Shown piece by piece: positions 1-13,059 of a stretch of DNA of 64,000 bases; position 1 is the first letter of the stretch; every line of letters starts with the position of its first letter. The notes beneath the pieces were generated by a model. The model saw nothing but the letters and a program-made list of their open reading frames with translations, had not been told where the DNA came from and ran no database searches. Source of the DNA: Isoetes taiwanensis (Eukaryota; Streptophyta; Lycopodiopsida; Isoetales; Isoetaceae). The translations under genes were made by a program, and so were the position numbers. The stretch spans positions 12,859,406-12,923,405 of the forward strand of contig JAJEKV010000008.1 of NCBI GenBank assembly GCA_021234155.1, in the 5' to 3' direction.

Positions 1-1140
1 CTTGGTGAATTCAATAGCTCCCCTGTCAAGATCTCTGAACTCATGATACCAAATGAATACATATTCATTTTATATGTGTATCTATTTTCCACATAATGTC
101 GCTGGTCCCATATATCCCGGTTTCCTTGCGTCCTGTCATATTGGTAGTGTTGCTTTGTATCGCGGGATTATTGATAATCCAAAATCAGCAATCTTGACTA
201 TAACATATCAAGGGATCTTATTTGTATTGACAAGCACGTTATGTAATTTCACACCCCGGTGCAATATCCCGCGTGAGTGTAGATGGGATATGGCTTTGGC
301 AATTTGTAATATGATGCTGTTAATAGGGAAAAGGGGAATGTTTTTGTTTGTTCTGCAGGGACTCTTCTTTCTTGAATAAGCTTTTCTAGATCACTTTTTG
401 ATTTTTCCTTTCTAAGCTTTTCTATATCATTTTTCCATCAGAGTTGTCTTTGCTCTTTCCCCATGGCCATTCTTTTTCAATAAGATCACTTTTCATCAAT
501 TCTGCCTCATTTTAGATTGCATTTTTTTTTTTTGCACTTTACAGTATCCTATCATCTGTAAATAAGCTTTCCGAGATCACTTCTTGATTTTTCCTTTCTA
601 AGCTTTTCTATCCACAGTGGCCATTCTTTTTGAATAAGATCACGTTCCATCAATTCTGTCTCATTTTAGATTGCATTTTTTTTTTGCACTTTACTGTATC
701 CTACCATCTGTAGGGCTGCTTTTTTAATCCCCGCTCCTTGACTTACATCATCTTGGGTAAACTCCTTTATTGCCATGACACAGCACAGGCATTTGAAACC
801 ATTCATCCTTATAAACATGGCCTTGGCAAATACCAACGAATCAGGGCATGTCCTAACACTTTTACCACTAAACCTGAGACTCTTGAAGTTACAACAATCC
901 CTTGGACTAACCGTACCCTTCCAATTCCTTATTTTCTAATCCAATGGTGTTTCAAAGTAAAGAAAAACTCCTGAAATTCGATCCTCTTAAAATTCCGGAA
1001 GAGTTGGCTGTTTTTCCAGCGTCAATTCCAATACCAGGGTGCGGCCTTGTTTGGGGCTTCGTTTCATGCGCTTAATTGATTCTACCAAATTCCCCTTTTC
1101 TTTGAGAAGAGTATAAGTTGCCGCAATTTCACGAGGTACG
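1..1140 (-). pseudogene. Protein kinase gene remnant (truncated by window edge)
   Basis: Seen on the minus strand, N-terminal parts at higher coordinates. At about 985-1140 there is an open stretch of about 50 codons. At about 747-880 a piece ends in MAIKEFTQDD followed by a GTAAGT donor at 741-746; this resembles the beta-3 strand with the ATP-binding lysine. At 1-330 the C-lobe reads IAKAISHLHSRGILHRG, then KLHNVLV (catalytic loop, with HRG replacing HRD), KIADFGLS (DFG motif) and GYMGP (the APE region). Several in-frame stops (for example after the catalytic loop and after the DFG segment), plus loss of the catalytic Asp, indicate a dead copy. The family is Ser/Thr-type by its HxxVKxxN-like loop; the subfamily is not assignable. 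The gene may continue left of the window. The fold assignment is firm, the exon limits are not. Confidence 0.7.
378..712. repeat. Two-unit tandem duplication inside the kinase remnant
   Basis: Two similar blocks, about 378-558 and 563-712, share aagcttttcta..., ttgatttttcctttctaagc, ggccattctttttgaataag and ttttagattgcattttt. On the minus strand each contains an open stretch with ELMERDLIQKEWP-like or ELMKSDLIEKEWP-like residues. The duplication therefore probably copied a coding stretch of the kinase gene. Confidence 0.65.
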
Positions 1141-3545
1141 GATCAGTGCCTTATTGCAGGTTCTCTGTTTTATAGACACAAACTTCTAATCGTAACAAAT
1201 TTTATCCTTGTATTCAAACCTTCAACTTAAGAAATGCGGCTCCTGCTGTCAAGATTTTTTCTTTTTTTTCTGATAGGGCCAGGCTATTAGGCTTATGTTC
1301 TGCCTTACAAGTTGATGTGCACGTGGTAGTTTCAGTTTAAAGACCCTCATTTGCACATTCCAAAACCAACGAGAAACTGTGAAACCTGCACAGATCAGAG
1401 CAAATCCACATTTGGGTTGTGTTTTGTTGTGGTTAAAGAGATTAAAAAGGGCTCCTCAGCTCACTCATACCCTTGAAGCAGCAGGTCTGTTAACTTTGGT
1501 GCTACTCAACTCGGGGTCAAAGCACGAGAATGGTCTTCATTTATCCAAGGACTAGCCTGCCACCGTCATTGATTAACCAAAATTTTTGCTGCACAAAATG
1601 GTGCAGATACAGATTGCAAATACCACTTGATCAACAGAGTAGGGCAGTCAGATTGTAAATACCACTTGATCAACAGAATAGGGCAGTTACTCTCTCCAGA
1701 CTCTTTGATTATGATTGTTTCCAAGCTATGAGTTTGATAGGTTCTGGGAATGTTTATTCGATGCTGTGAGACTAATCTCATTAAAGTAAAATCTGAGACC
1801 ATATAGTTTATTGGCTTCGTTTCCTGTGTTTTTTTCTAAAATCACATTATGGTCAAAGCTATATGCGAAAGCAAAAGGACTGAAACTAGAGGCATGACAC
1901 TTGCTACATCTTGAGTTAACAGATAGGCCACATATGATATGAAGACCTCTAGCAAGCCATGATGTTGTGTTTCTAGTCTTATTTTTCAAGATGGCTATAT
2001 GTTCTTGCTTAGGGCTACATTTCAATTCATGGGAAGCTACTGATTCTGCTGTGGTTTTCAGAAATTATGCTCTGAACCTTTTGATTGTCCTTCCATCAAT
2101 GCAAAAAAACTAAATTTTTTTTTAAAACCCTGCAATATCATGGAACTCAACTAATTGCACTCAGTATTAGCATCATGCACTTTTTGATACATTTAATCAT
2201 ATTTCTGGGCCATGTTAGATTTTAAATGCACATGTTTATTATTTTTGCAAGGTTTAGAACACTGCCATGACTTCATCAACAAAAATGATTTTCTTGGGAA
2301 GCCCAACAAATCCATGCCAAATGATCTACATTTGGGTTGATGCCAGTGTTAAACCTGTTTACGTCACATGTAAACAAATGTAAATATATTTTTTGGAAAT
2401 TGTCAAGACAAGCACATATGTAAGGAGCCCTTGTACTAGATAACATCATTTGTCCATGTTTTCATCTTTTATTTTGGGCCATTACTATCGAGCGAAATAT
2501 TAGCTCTCGGAAAAGGGGGTTGGATTCCAAAAGCGGGGAGCCTAATAGGCCATGCACAAAATTATCTATTTATTATTATACGGAAATCAATTTTATTTAA
2601 TGATCTTTGCGTGGTAGAGATGGCGGGTTAGTTTGGTTTTCAACTTCAGTGCACGAATTCGAACCCGCCTTTTAACATTTTTTTACTTGGAGGTGTATTC
2701 GACTCACACAATACTTTTTGGGCGTATTTGACTCACATAATTTACGTGCGAATCTACAAGTCGAATACCCTATTTTTGGTATTCGACTTGCAATTTAGAA
2801 GACAATCTACGAGTCTAATATACCCCATTGGAATCCAACCCATAATCGGGGAGCCAATAAATGCACCGATTGATGTGCGAAATATTCTCTCCATTGTTCC
2901 AAATCAAGGGTCTCGAATTTTTTCCTCGTAAACCCCAACGAAACTTTCAATGGTGCACATCGAATTAACAAGAACCAATGGTTTCAAAATGTATCACATT
3001 ATTCTCATAGATATTTACAACCCAAAGGATGACATGCGATGAGCTTGACAACATAAGGTTTGCAAATTATCTCAGGCATAAGGTTTTGGCAGTGGTTGAC
3101 CGAAAAATGGGGGTTAGGGTTTTGAGAAAAGGAAATTTAGTTTGCAATCAATAGTTCGAAATAGAATTTGTTGGTCGGCATTTGTTCTTGAAAGCATGGC
3201 ATGGCAAAAAGGCATGGCATCGGAAAGCATGGGGCCGAAGGTAGGAGGTCCTTGAGAAGTTTTTGCACTCATGCATTTGCTCTATTCACTCTGTTGCACT
3301 CGGGGAAGCAATGACCATATCGAAGGCGCTCGCCACCCCGCCAAGGACGCGTAGGGCTTCCGGCGCCTTTGTTGTTTCCTCTTGTTATATGCCAAATGAA
3401 GGGCTGTGGAATTTCCACATCAGATCCACGTATAAATTTGCACACCCCATACGGCTATTATACGTATATACATACATGGTATACTTCAATCTACACACAC
3501 AAAAATGCACGAACACCATTGCATTCAAAAAAGAGATAAGAGCAA
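1141..3545. other. No gene recognised; short tandem repeat at 1620-1687
   Basis: AT-rich DNA. Short open frames on the minus strand (1566-2025) resemble no family I know and have no splice context. A 41-bp unit containing aaataccacttgatcaacag occurs twice at about 1618-1687. The stretch at 2480-2940 has mixed low-complexity sequence without terminal repeats that I can pair. Confidence 0.5.
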
Positions 3546-4857
3546 AGAATAGAATATAATAGAATAGAATAGAATAGGTTTTTAGCGTCCAAGGAGACCA
3601 GGAATTGGCCTATGGGACCCAAATAAAAAAGAAGCGACAAGCGTATTCATTACCGAGGATTAAAAACCCCGCCCAGAAGTTTTTGAGGAAAAACCTTAGC
3701 GATAATAAGTATCGGCATTTTGTACAATTGTATAGGACAGTTCAATACCATCGGGAGGACACAAGCTGAGTCCATGCATCCATAACCTCACGGAGGTATG
3801 ACCCCAACAAACCCAGCGACATGGTATTCAATAACTCATGCTTGGTGGCGGGCACTGTAAGTAACCGAACATAAAGCTCTTGGACATGGGCAAACGGAGG
3901 GGGATCTCGAGGGCATGACATTCATCCTCAATGGCATACGGTATGGCCAGCAAAGCCTTTGCTCTCGTGCTTCAGATTAGCGTCATGTCTCAATCGAGGG
4001 CGATGTGCACCGTGCGAATGGAAGCTATAAGTCTGCGCTTTTTTCATGCCATTTGGGTGTACAAATGCTGGTCTTGGGCCTCTCGTGAACCTAGGATTGA
4101 CTTCTTTGTGATAGTGTTACCCCGACTTAACATCGTCGAACATCGCATCGAGCTTGTGAAGGAAAGTAGGATCTAGGTATAGCTTAAGGGCCTTCGATCT
4201 TTCTTTGTCCTTACATGTATGCATCTGTTTACTGTACACCCAGTGAGAAAACCGAGTTTGCTTGTCCTTTCGGCGGGGCTTTTCGGGCATTGGGGACCCA
4301 TCGCCACATGGCCAAAGCAAGGTTGGGGAAAAGCGTGTATCACCCATAGCAACCACCTCCCCGGAAGTAAATGATATGGCGTTCCAATGCAGCCCATTGA
4401 AGGGGTAGAAAACTGTCTCTGGAGTAGGATCTGGTATGGAACTGTGGACTTTACTCCAAGGGCTCGTGCCAAGAAGGCTTTACGCACCTGCTGAGGTCAT
4501 TCGGTGTTGAGGGATATCAGGACCCCACATACGCTCCATACAAAAGGGACAGGAAGGCTGAAACAAGTGTGGTTGGTGGCCCCGACGCATACGCTTCGCC
4601 TTAATTATGATTGCTTTCCACATTTGTGACCCCGCAACTGATGGCAACATCCCAATGGGTGGTAGTAGAGAACTTCGATCCCCAAGTACTTGTAGGTGGA
4701 CCCACCCTACATCTTGTCCCCTGGTAAGTGAATGAGGGAAGCCTTGGGCGTGGCGGGATGATGAAACTAGCGACACCCTAGTTTTGGCCAAAGTTAACTT
4801 CGCATGCCAATGAATCGGCAAAAAATGTCAAGAGCATCCGGTGGACGTTGCATGTCC
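3546..4857 (-). mobile_element. 5'-truncated LINE, 3' end of ORF2, with (AGAAT)n tail
   Basis: The 3' terminus on the minus strand is at 3579, where the plus strand reads tttttagcgtccaaggagac and then cctatgggaccca. It is preceded by a simple repeat (AGAAT)n at 3546-3578 that forms the 3' tail. Minus-strand frames at 4117-4487 (MVAMGDTRFSPTLL...) and 4480-4821 match, piece by piece, the C-terminal frames of the LINE at 27.8-31 kb (MVTMGDARLRTPAY... and the tract at 28706-29116). Similarity stops near 4857 at a sequence matching 29138-29168 of the long copy, so this is a 5'-truncated copy. It has no intact open frame. Confidence 0.8.
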
Positions 4858-6490
4858 TAAAGAAGAGTGAAGAAACAGATAAGAATAATTTAGAGTGAAG
4901 AGGTAGCATTTATCGAGAATGTGTGACATAGCACAAGAACCTTCGCAATTTCAGCGGGAAATTTCATGCTTGAACTTGAAACTTCAAGCAAAGTAGATTC
5001 CCAAATTTGGTAGAAATTCCACAAAGTAGGTTCCCAAATTTGAAGAGCAAGAAGAGGAGGCGGGTCTTGGCTTATCTCCACCTAAACAAGATCCTACATA
5101 CTAATCTTGTTTGAGGTCATGGCTTATCTTGTGCAGTCATGTCTATCCACGAGCCCCATGAGCCCCGCCCGGCAACAATCCTTGGAAAACATAGCCATAG
5201 CGTAAACCGAGTAGATCAAAGAGAGTTGGAGTCTTCTTCTGAACCTCTGCAGCACTCCTCCGAACCTCCCAACCACCCAATGCTCCAATTTATGCAAACT
5301 TCAAAGCTCGATTCTAGAGCTTTCAAAGTCTAAGTTGAAAGCCACGGATTCATAAACTTCGAAGTTACATAGAAGCCTCAAGAAAAGGCCTCAGGGGACT
5401 TGTGTAGGTAGATAAACAAAGCAGAAAGCAAAGAGGAAAGCAAAGAGGAAACGAAGCAGGAAGCAATTATGCTTGGATTCCATAGCATCAGATCTCTATT
5501 CACATGACTAACAAAACTAGACACAAACAACAGAAGCGACTGCCAAGCACAATTCCCATCTCATCCTCACTACCAATGTCTTTTGTTTCTCAAAAACTCT
5601 TGCCCTGTAAAACAACCAACCATTTAGTTATTAATACACAACCAAACATTTTATAATGAAGAGACTGTAAAGAGCTCAAAGAACAAGTGCTTGAATGTCG
5701 GCACAAAACAGAGAACTAAGATAGAGGCTGTGCACAATAAAAACAGAGATAGAGGTTGTCTGCATCACCATGGTCCTCCCCTAGAATCCACGCTGCATGT
5801 CAGTATTGCAACATAATTAGCAGCACATGTTTGGCTGAAACAGAAGTGTTCATACATACTACAAAATGCTCTCAGGACTTCTAAGTCCTTGAAAGAGAGA
5901 CGTGTTGGTTCTACATATACATATTTTATAAGTTGCAATTCAGTCTACATTTTTTACAAAAAAAAAAAAAAAAAAAACTCATGTCCATCTATGCCTTCTG
6001 GAGTTCAAGGTGGATATAAAAAAAATGCTATTATTATTACCTTTGTAGAGCAAGAAAACAATATGCTATTTTCAAAAAATTGGAAACTAAGCGGGTCAAT
6101 TTGGACTCTGATTGATTTGCACTAGGTAGAGTCGCTTTGAATCAACTTGCCAAGGATTGATCTATGGTGACCAATTTTTCTCGCGATCGGCCCACTTTTT
6201 AGCCATGTTTTGCTTCGTTAGCCTCTTTTTTTCTTATATTTGTTCTGTGCCATTATGTTTCTTTGTCTAGTCTCTCTTTGTCTAGCTTCTCCTACGCCAT
6301 CACCGGACCTTCCTAATATAACCTTAATTATGTTTTCGTGTGCAGCATTACTGTAATTAGATGCATTATTAATGCGCTATAGTTGCATCAAGAGGATCCA
6401 TAATATGCTAATCTCTATAAGCCATAGCTTAGAATGATGCATCTACATGAAAACCCTGCCTAATCGACATCAAGCATACTTTTTTTACAA
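4858..6490. other. No gene recognised; poly(A) run at 5958-5977
   Basis: Short open frames only. A purine-rich imperfect repeat (agaaagcaaagaggaaagca) lies at 5420-5465, and a run of about 20 A at 5958-5977. The run could be the tail of a retroposed sequence on the plus strand, but I cannot define its other end. Confidence 0.4.
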
Positions 6491-6509
6491 TTTTTAATGC
6501 TTTTATCCG

Positions 6510-6740
6510 CTGCAAAATCTCACGTTCTTCTGTTTGCCATCACGTTCTTCTGCTTGCCATCAAGTTTTTGCTGGAGAGGGTCTTCTGGCAAAGGCTTCTT
6601 CATTTCATCAAGGGCTAATAGGAAAAACAGGCTTCTGGCTATTTCATTTCTTCTTTTCTTCTTTCTTTTGGATCTTTCGGCACAGTTTCTGCTGGCAAAG
6701 GTCTTCCTGCAAAGGCTTCTTCATTTTAACAAGGGTTAAG
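6510..6740. repeat. Pyrimidine-rich imperfect tandem repeats
   Basis: The 22-bp unit tcacgttcttctgtttgcca occurs twice at 6520-6562. The block ggcaaaggcttcttcattt occurs near 6588 and again near 6705. Overlapping open frames here are explained by TTCTTC-type low complexity rather than by a gene. Confidence 0.5.
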
Positions 6741-6782
6741 CAGGGTCGAGCATCCCAATTATATGGGTGTGATTGATGGGCC

Positions 6783-8935
6783 GTGAGAGATCTCCACCGA
6801 TTTGATCCGCGAATGTACCGCACCTCTTCGAGGAGTTCTATTGAAGGAGCTTCTTGTAGCATTTCCTTCAATCTCATCGCTAGCCCACATGCGTTAGAAG
6901 TCTTGAGTCTCCCCTGGCTCGAGATAATCCACAAATTGATAGATCATTTTGATTTGCTAGTTCTAGCTCTAGCTGGCAATGTCGACAAATTGAAAGGATT
7001 CTACCTGTTTTCGGCAACTCAAAATACGTATTAGGTAATCAAAAAAATCTTCTCTTGCCCTAGGATTGTAGCCATCAAGATCATCACTTAACATCTTCTT
7101 TTAGTCTCGGGACTATAGCCATTAAAAATCATCACAATTGAGCCAATTATCATTGGTAACTAGCTTGAATTGGGCCTTCTTGGATCACGGAAAAGCATAC
7201 GTTCTTGCTCTTTTTGTTTCTGGAGCAAATTCATTCATATCATCACCAAAAACATCGTGGAAATTCCTCTTCCTTGAACCCATGGTTTACTCACGTACCA
7301 TGGTTTCTTAATAGGAAAAGGCTATAGCGAGAGGCAACTCACGAACTCGGGCAGTGGCACCATGGATCTTCCATAAAATGTCACATCATCTTTTTATTGA
7401 ATTCATAGAATTAAATGAGATTCAACCGGATTTCAATTCATTAGCAACCGGGCGGGACCATATGCGGAAGTCACACAATATGTTTGGAATCATGAAGAAC
7501 TAAAGCGGGATATAGTCGATAAATCCGCCAAATATCGTGGGCCATGCGGATTGTGGGAGTGTTTTTCGGGTTTTTCAGCCAATGAGGAAATTGGCCCCTG
7601 ATGCATTATCCAACATGAGGGTTTTTTTTTTTTGGTTAGAATAAGCTTAAAGAAATGTACCTATCGATCTCTAGGATGTCCCGACCAAGAAATAGTAGAG
7701 TCGTATTTCTTCACGAATGAAACTTCACGGTCTTATATAGGTAGTGAAGAGATGTTCATCAACAACTAGTTTATGTGTGCATATAGGTGCTAGATTATGC
7801 GAGCATGGTAATTATCTAAATTGAATTGAGTTTTGGATGTGTTCCTTTTCATTCAAATGTTTACTTTTAAGTATAGACTAGTTATGGTGCGGCGTTCAGG
7901 GACTTTAGATCCGTATGAACTTCGAAATGGGGCTTTGGGAAATTTGTGTTAAAATATATATAGTGGAACGGGAAATGGTTTGATATATTGCAATAATGTT
8001 TATGACTTGCAAATGTTCTAAAAATATATACCACTCCATTCATATTTCATGGATCAATTAAAATTGTGGATGGCTATTCTAATCACCACTTTCGAATAAA
8101 TAGCATGTGCTTTTGGATGGGAAAAACAGGAGTTTTATATATATGTATTGTTTGTTCTCCTTGGGTTGTTTATCATTTCGATTCTTTCTGTAGTGCTAAT
8201 AATGTATTACGTTAAGGTCGCATTAATATTTTTTGAGTAGACTAACAAATCATTGAACCAACAAACTTGAAGAGTTATTAGACATAGACATGAAAAGCTA
8301 CGTGCAAAAGCCAGGTGTACTACTTGTATTATATCCAACCATGGAGTTATTGTTGTAGTATAGTTGTAATTTTGTTGGCGTGAACCCTATTAGTTTTTAT
8401 GGCATCTGCGACCATTCAAAAGACACTCTTGCTTATGATCCATCAATGAGTGTGGCCATGTCGCGTCATATCGGGGTTGTCGATCCTAGGAGGGGAGTGA
8501 TTCGACAAAGGTTGCGAACCGGGGATGTGATGCATGCATGCTCAACTTTAGTGTGGCTATGCTAAAATCAAGCTCGAAAACCTATTGTATGGTAGGGCAA
8601 CACAATATTTTATACTTATCCAATGAAGAATTTAAGCCAATCGTAATTTTTATTGGAAGAACAAAAGGATTTATTAAATAGTGCTATAAACTTATGCACC
8701 ATAGCGTCACACTTATGCATCTAGCATATATATTGGAACGAAGTTGCATAATTATTGAACTGAAGTTGGCATCTATTAATTATAAAGGATATATATTAGA
8801 AAAAATGTATTGGACTTACCAAGTTGCACAACCATGAAACTATAGTCATATAAAAGATTCAGACATTTCCAATCTAGAAGCCCTTTCCCACCACAAAAAG
8901 ACCAGAAATGTCTATGAAAATTGGAGATTGGCATT
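6783..8935. other. No gene recognised
   Basis: An 83-codon plus-strand frame at 6783-7034 has ordinary composition but matches nothing I recognise and has no splice or promoter context. The rest (7035-8935) is AT-rich with many stops in all frames. No terminal repeats were found by eye. Confidence 0.4.
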
Positions 8936-8940
8936 GAATG

Positions 8941-9350
8941 GAGTCAAGTAAATGCTGGGCAATATGCTGCAATACTTGCACAGCATTCCATGCATGACTA
9001 CACACTTGGCTCTATGACACTATGACACTGTGATTTTTCAACCACACATTTACATCACATAAACAGTTAAATGCCACAACAAGAAGTAGATGCTGGGCAT
9101 ATTCACATCACATAAACAGTTGAAGCAATAATTCATCGTTCCACAATATCAAGTAGATGTTAGGCAGTATGCCAAAATACTCATTACACACTTGGCTATG
9201 TGATTCTTCAACTAAACATTTACAGCACATAAAAGAGTTGGATGCAATAGCTTGCCATTCCGCAATATCAATTAGAAATTGGCATGGTAGATCTTTGGGT
9301 GATACGAGAACATCAAGTAATGCTCTCAATACATGTTGGCCAATCTCTAG
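8941..9350. repeat. Diverged tandem repeat, about 150-190 bp unit, with a minus-strand open frame
   Basis: The blocks tcaagtaaatgctgggcaat / tcaagtagatgttaggcagt, ctacacacttggct / ttacacacttggct and ttacatcacataaacagtt / ttacagcacataaaagagt recur in the same order. A minus-strand frame at 9108-9329 runs through one unit (MRALLDVLVSPKDLPCQFLI...). It looks coding-like but belongs to no family I can name. Confidence 0.5.
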
Positions 9351-11640
9351 CTAAAAAGATGCTTATACATAGCGAACAAAAGTGCATGTGAACATGCCTT
9401 GTTAGATTTTGAAGATCAAGAGGTTAGATTTTTTTGCGGCATGGGAGGATAATAAACAAAAATGCGGTGAACATCTTTGTTAGATTTTGAAGATCGGGAA
9501 GATGCTTGGCCAATGGGATGCTTTCGGTTGAGATCGACTTAACAAAACCTATATGAATAGGAGCGACCAATTCAAAATGACATGGTAGAAGCATTACTTA
9601 TAAGGATAAGTAATGCAAACACCTTTTGATTTGTATGTAAAACGTTCCAACACTTCCTTACAAGTCAAATGTTTGGCAGGGAATCCATATGATCTTCTCA
9701 GAGCATCCTCATGATTGACATCTTTTAAAGGGTCTATGTAGAGAAATTAGGATAGTGTTGTGTTGCAAATATGTAGCATAATAACGGGGGTTGGTTTTTG
9801 TATTTTTGTACTATTTTTCTATGGTTTTCATATGGTTTTGAAAGTGTATTGCATGGGGACTACTAATTGGTATATCTAGAGTGCACATACTTTTGCATTA
9901 ATTTTAGTGTTTTTTTGTTCAATGGTTTTAGACCCATGTGCATATTGTATTTTTTCTCAATTAGCTTATTGAGGCTCGTTGACATGCAACCCTCGAGCCA
10001 TTTAGAAATAGGGTTTGCTAGATAGGGTTTTTAGCCTGAAGGCACAAATTCTGAGGTGGAGCACCAAAAGTCTTTGCTTTCGGAGGCATGTCGAACATCA
10101 TTTGTTTTGATATGGGATGGCGGCCTCGTTGTATTCGATCATCGAGATCGATGCTGTTGTAATGATGGAACCCATTTCGAGACCTAGCAAATGGCGGTTT
10201 ATGGGTGCAGAGATCTTTGGGGGTACGTGAAGAGCTCCGCCTTGTTTTGGTGTGTGTCGGAGAGCGAGAGAGTGATGGGCGGCTAATGCAGCGCTTGAAG
10301 CTTCGATGCTGTCACATACACTTTCTTGATGAACTTGGTCAATGGTGTGCATACAAGGCAACAAGGCAAGGAATGTTACATCATGGATATACATATTTAT
10401 TTGAAAAATGATGAAAAATTCGGCCATCAAGTTGACAATAAATAGGAGGCGATGGATTGGATACGGATATTGCTAATGAAAGCACATCTTGAAAATGGCT
10501 AATAATAATCTGAGTGCCTCCATGCTCTCTTTTTGGGTGCGAAAGCTGAATGACATTGCAGGGCTATCATAGAGAATACGAATGGAGAGCGACAATGGCT
10601 CCTTGAGGCCTTTTTCACAAATGCTGAAATTAATATGTGATTGCATTGCGATCATTAGGAATCATACAAAATTTGGATTCTTGCTATGGAGAAAAAGAAT
10701 GAATTGACTCAAATTTTGCGGGGAAAGACATATATTGCCCAAGTTGTTCGGGCTATAGTGCCACATTTTTTTGCTTATGGTGCCAATTAGAAAGTGGCAA
10801 AAACGCACCTGTCTGGGGTAAAACTCTAAATTTATTCTTACAAGAAACATGCAAACATCTCGTTTTTTATCTTTGATATAAAGGGATTTTTCAGGGCGGG
10901 ATGGAAACCCTGGACAATGTTGTGTGGCTCATGGGTTGGCCCTCTTGGCTAAAGCTAGATTGGGAACCCACTCTTCATCGGAAGGACCAAAAGGAACACG
11001 AAGCTTCATAGAAATGTTGAAAATGATGTAGCTTTATTACTATGAGTCGGTCTGCGAGAATCTTCCTATGCATTTCACGTGCTAGGATATGGAAGTAGTT
11101 AGCCGACATTGCTACACAAGAATTTTTATAAAGCATTCTTTCAAATTCCCTCTTGAGTTATACAATGATCCGGTACCGGAGGATTTTTTATTATCGGAAG
11201 ATTTTTTTTGCCTTGCTAAAGCTTTGGGTGATGAGCCTATGAAATGGTGAAGTCTATGGAATAGTGAGCATCTTATGTTTATGGCACATGGATTTGTTGG
11301 TGTGCAGTGAGAATGCAGAAATAGTGCTTTTCTTGAAGGAATTTACATCTTGTTTTTGTTCTCTTGTTTTTGCTTCATTTGTGCAAAGGTTTAATTATTT
11401 TCCACAAGATAAGTTGTGAGATGGCTATTAGGATAATATGGGTTCAAATCCTATAAGATCTGCTATTGATAGCTCAATCTTAAATTGTACATCGATATTT
11501 TCTTATACACATTGCATATTCTCTTGCGACTAAATCACATGCAATGATGTACTTATCAATATTGGGCATGGTGCTTTGTCTCTTCCTAGTATAATTTCTC
11601 TCATTGTTCTAACATATGAAAAGACCTTCTAGAGGCGATG
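9351..11640. other. No gene recognised
   Basis: Opposed short frames at 10098-10430 (minus) and 10205-10411 (plus) overlap and are not convincing. Many stops lie elsewhere. No RNA gene, LTR or terminal inverted repeat was seen. Confidence 0.4.
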
Positions 11641-12639
11641 TGTAATCTTAAGTGTTTTTTTTTGGGCCCGAAGGGGCAAATTTTTAATATAACAATGACA
11701 CACAACTACCATTAACATTATTACACAAACCATTGCATTTAACACATTTAAATTAAAATCCCCTTAAACCCCCTTTGGTTTGGGGTGCATATTCACCGGG
11801 GGTTTACTCAAAAGCGGAGGCTGTCGGATGGGCATATTTGCCCTTTATTCAAAGATCTGGACCGTACATAGCGATCCTCGTTTGTGGGGTATGCATGTAC
11901 AAGTTTTTATATCTTGTATATTAAAGTTTGTAAAATACTATAAGGTTTGAGAGAATGTACTTATAAGTCAAGCAACAATGAAACACATTGAGGAAGTTGA
12001 ATTTTCATGTAAAATTACCATTACATGAGGTTCTACTATCAATAGATGGCTACATGATCGAGAGAACCTTGGGACTTTGCATCAACAAAGCAAATCAAAG
12101 GCGTTATAAAATATGTACCACATGATAAATGAAAAAGCCAATTCAATAAGCGATGCCATAGCAAAGCGCAAGTCTAGCAATAAAATGATCCTTTTGTTGC
12201 CCAAAGATAGAAGCCAATAATTTGGAATATCTAAAGCGAAATTGAACTCATTAATTGTTGAACCGAAATATCGTTAAAGTCTCAACTAATTTTAGCAAAG
12301 AAAAGGATCTCAAAATCAATGCCGTGATGCAATGCGAACTAATTCTAGAGAATCAAAAGCAAAAGAATCTTTAAATCAATATCCCAGTCCCAGGCTTACC
12401 TAAACCCTATCTCTAGAAGGCTTTATGTCAATGCGCAACTTGAAATCCTAGAATACAACATGTTCTAACCAAATCCAGCAATTTGAATTTCTCTCATTTC
12501 CAGATTTTCAAGCTCCATCAACACCTTTTTACCAATCAAACTAGGGCGACAATAACCGATTCACATGTGGTGGCAAATGAAATCCTTATAATTAAATGCA
12601 TGCAACATGTATAAAAAGAATAGCAGGGTAGAAGCATGA

Positions 12640-12854
12640 AAGGGTGATTGAATTTTTTTGTATATTGATGTAAAAATTTGAACTGGGTTAAAGTGTTTGT
12701 AATGTACATTTTGAATTTTACATGGAGTTGCCTATCATTAATAAAGGCGGTTGACGTACAATATTCTCCATAATTATACCAAATCCTCCGAAATCTTGTA
12801 CTAGCTTCTCTATCAATAAAATCTAAATATCTTGCCTGCGAAAAAAAAAAAAAC
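12640..12854 (+). mobile_element. Possible 3' end of a poly(A)-tailed retroelement
   Basis: The stretch ends in ctatcaataaaatctaaata, a short GC-containing segment and a run of 13 A (12841-12853). The polyadenylation-like AATAAA just before an A-run is what plant L1-type LINE 3' ends and other retroposed sequences look like. No reverse-transcriptase frame was recognised upstream. A T-run at 11648-11656 may mark the end of another, oppositely oriented copy. Confidence 0.35.
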
Positions 12855-13059
12855 TTTGGCGCACAAACATGGCTCCGGATTCTACCTCAACGAAAACTTG
12901 GCCCGAATCGATTATAGCTGCTCCTAAATCGAATGCATTTCAAGAAACAAATGTATCTTGAAGAAATTGAAATCCCTTTCCTTCAAGCAAATTAATACAA
13001 ATCCCTTCAGCGATAATACAAAATCACGGTTAATAATCGATTTTTTGTGCGGGATGTTG

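Noticed and set aside
53-379. 108-codon plus-strand open frame at the left edge
   Set aside because: It is antisense to the kinase C-lobe, whose HRG...KLHNVLV and KIADFG motifs read on the minus strand.
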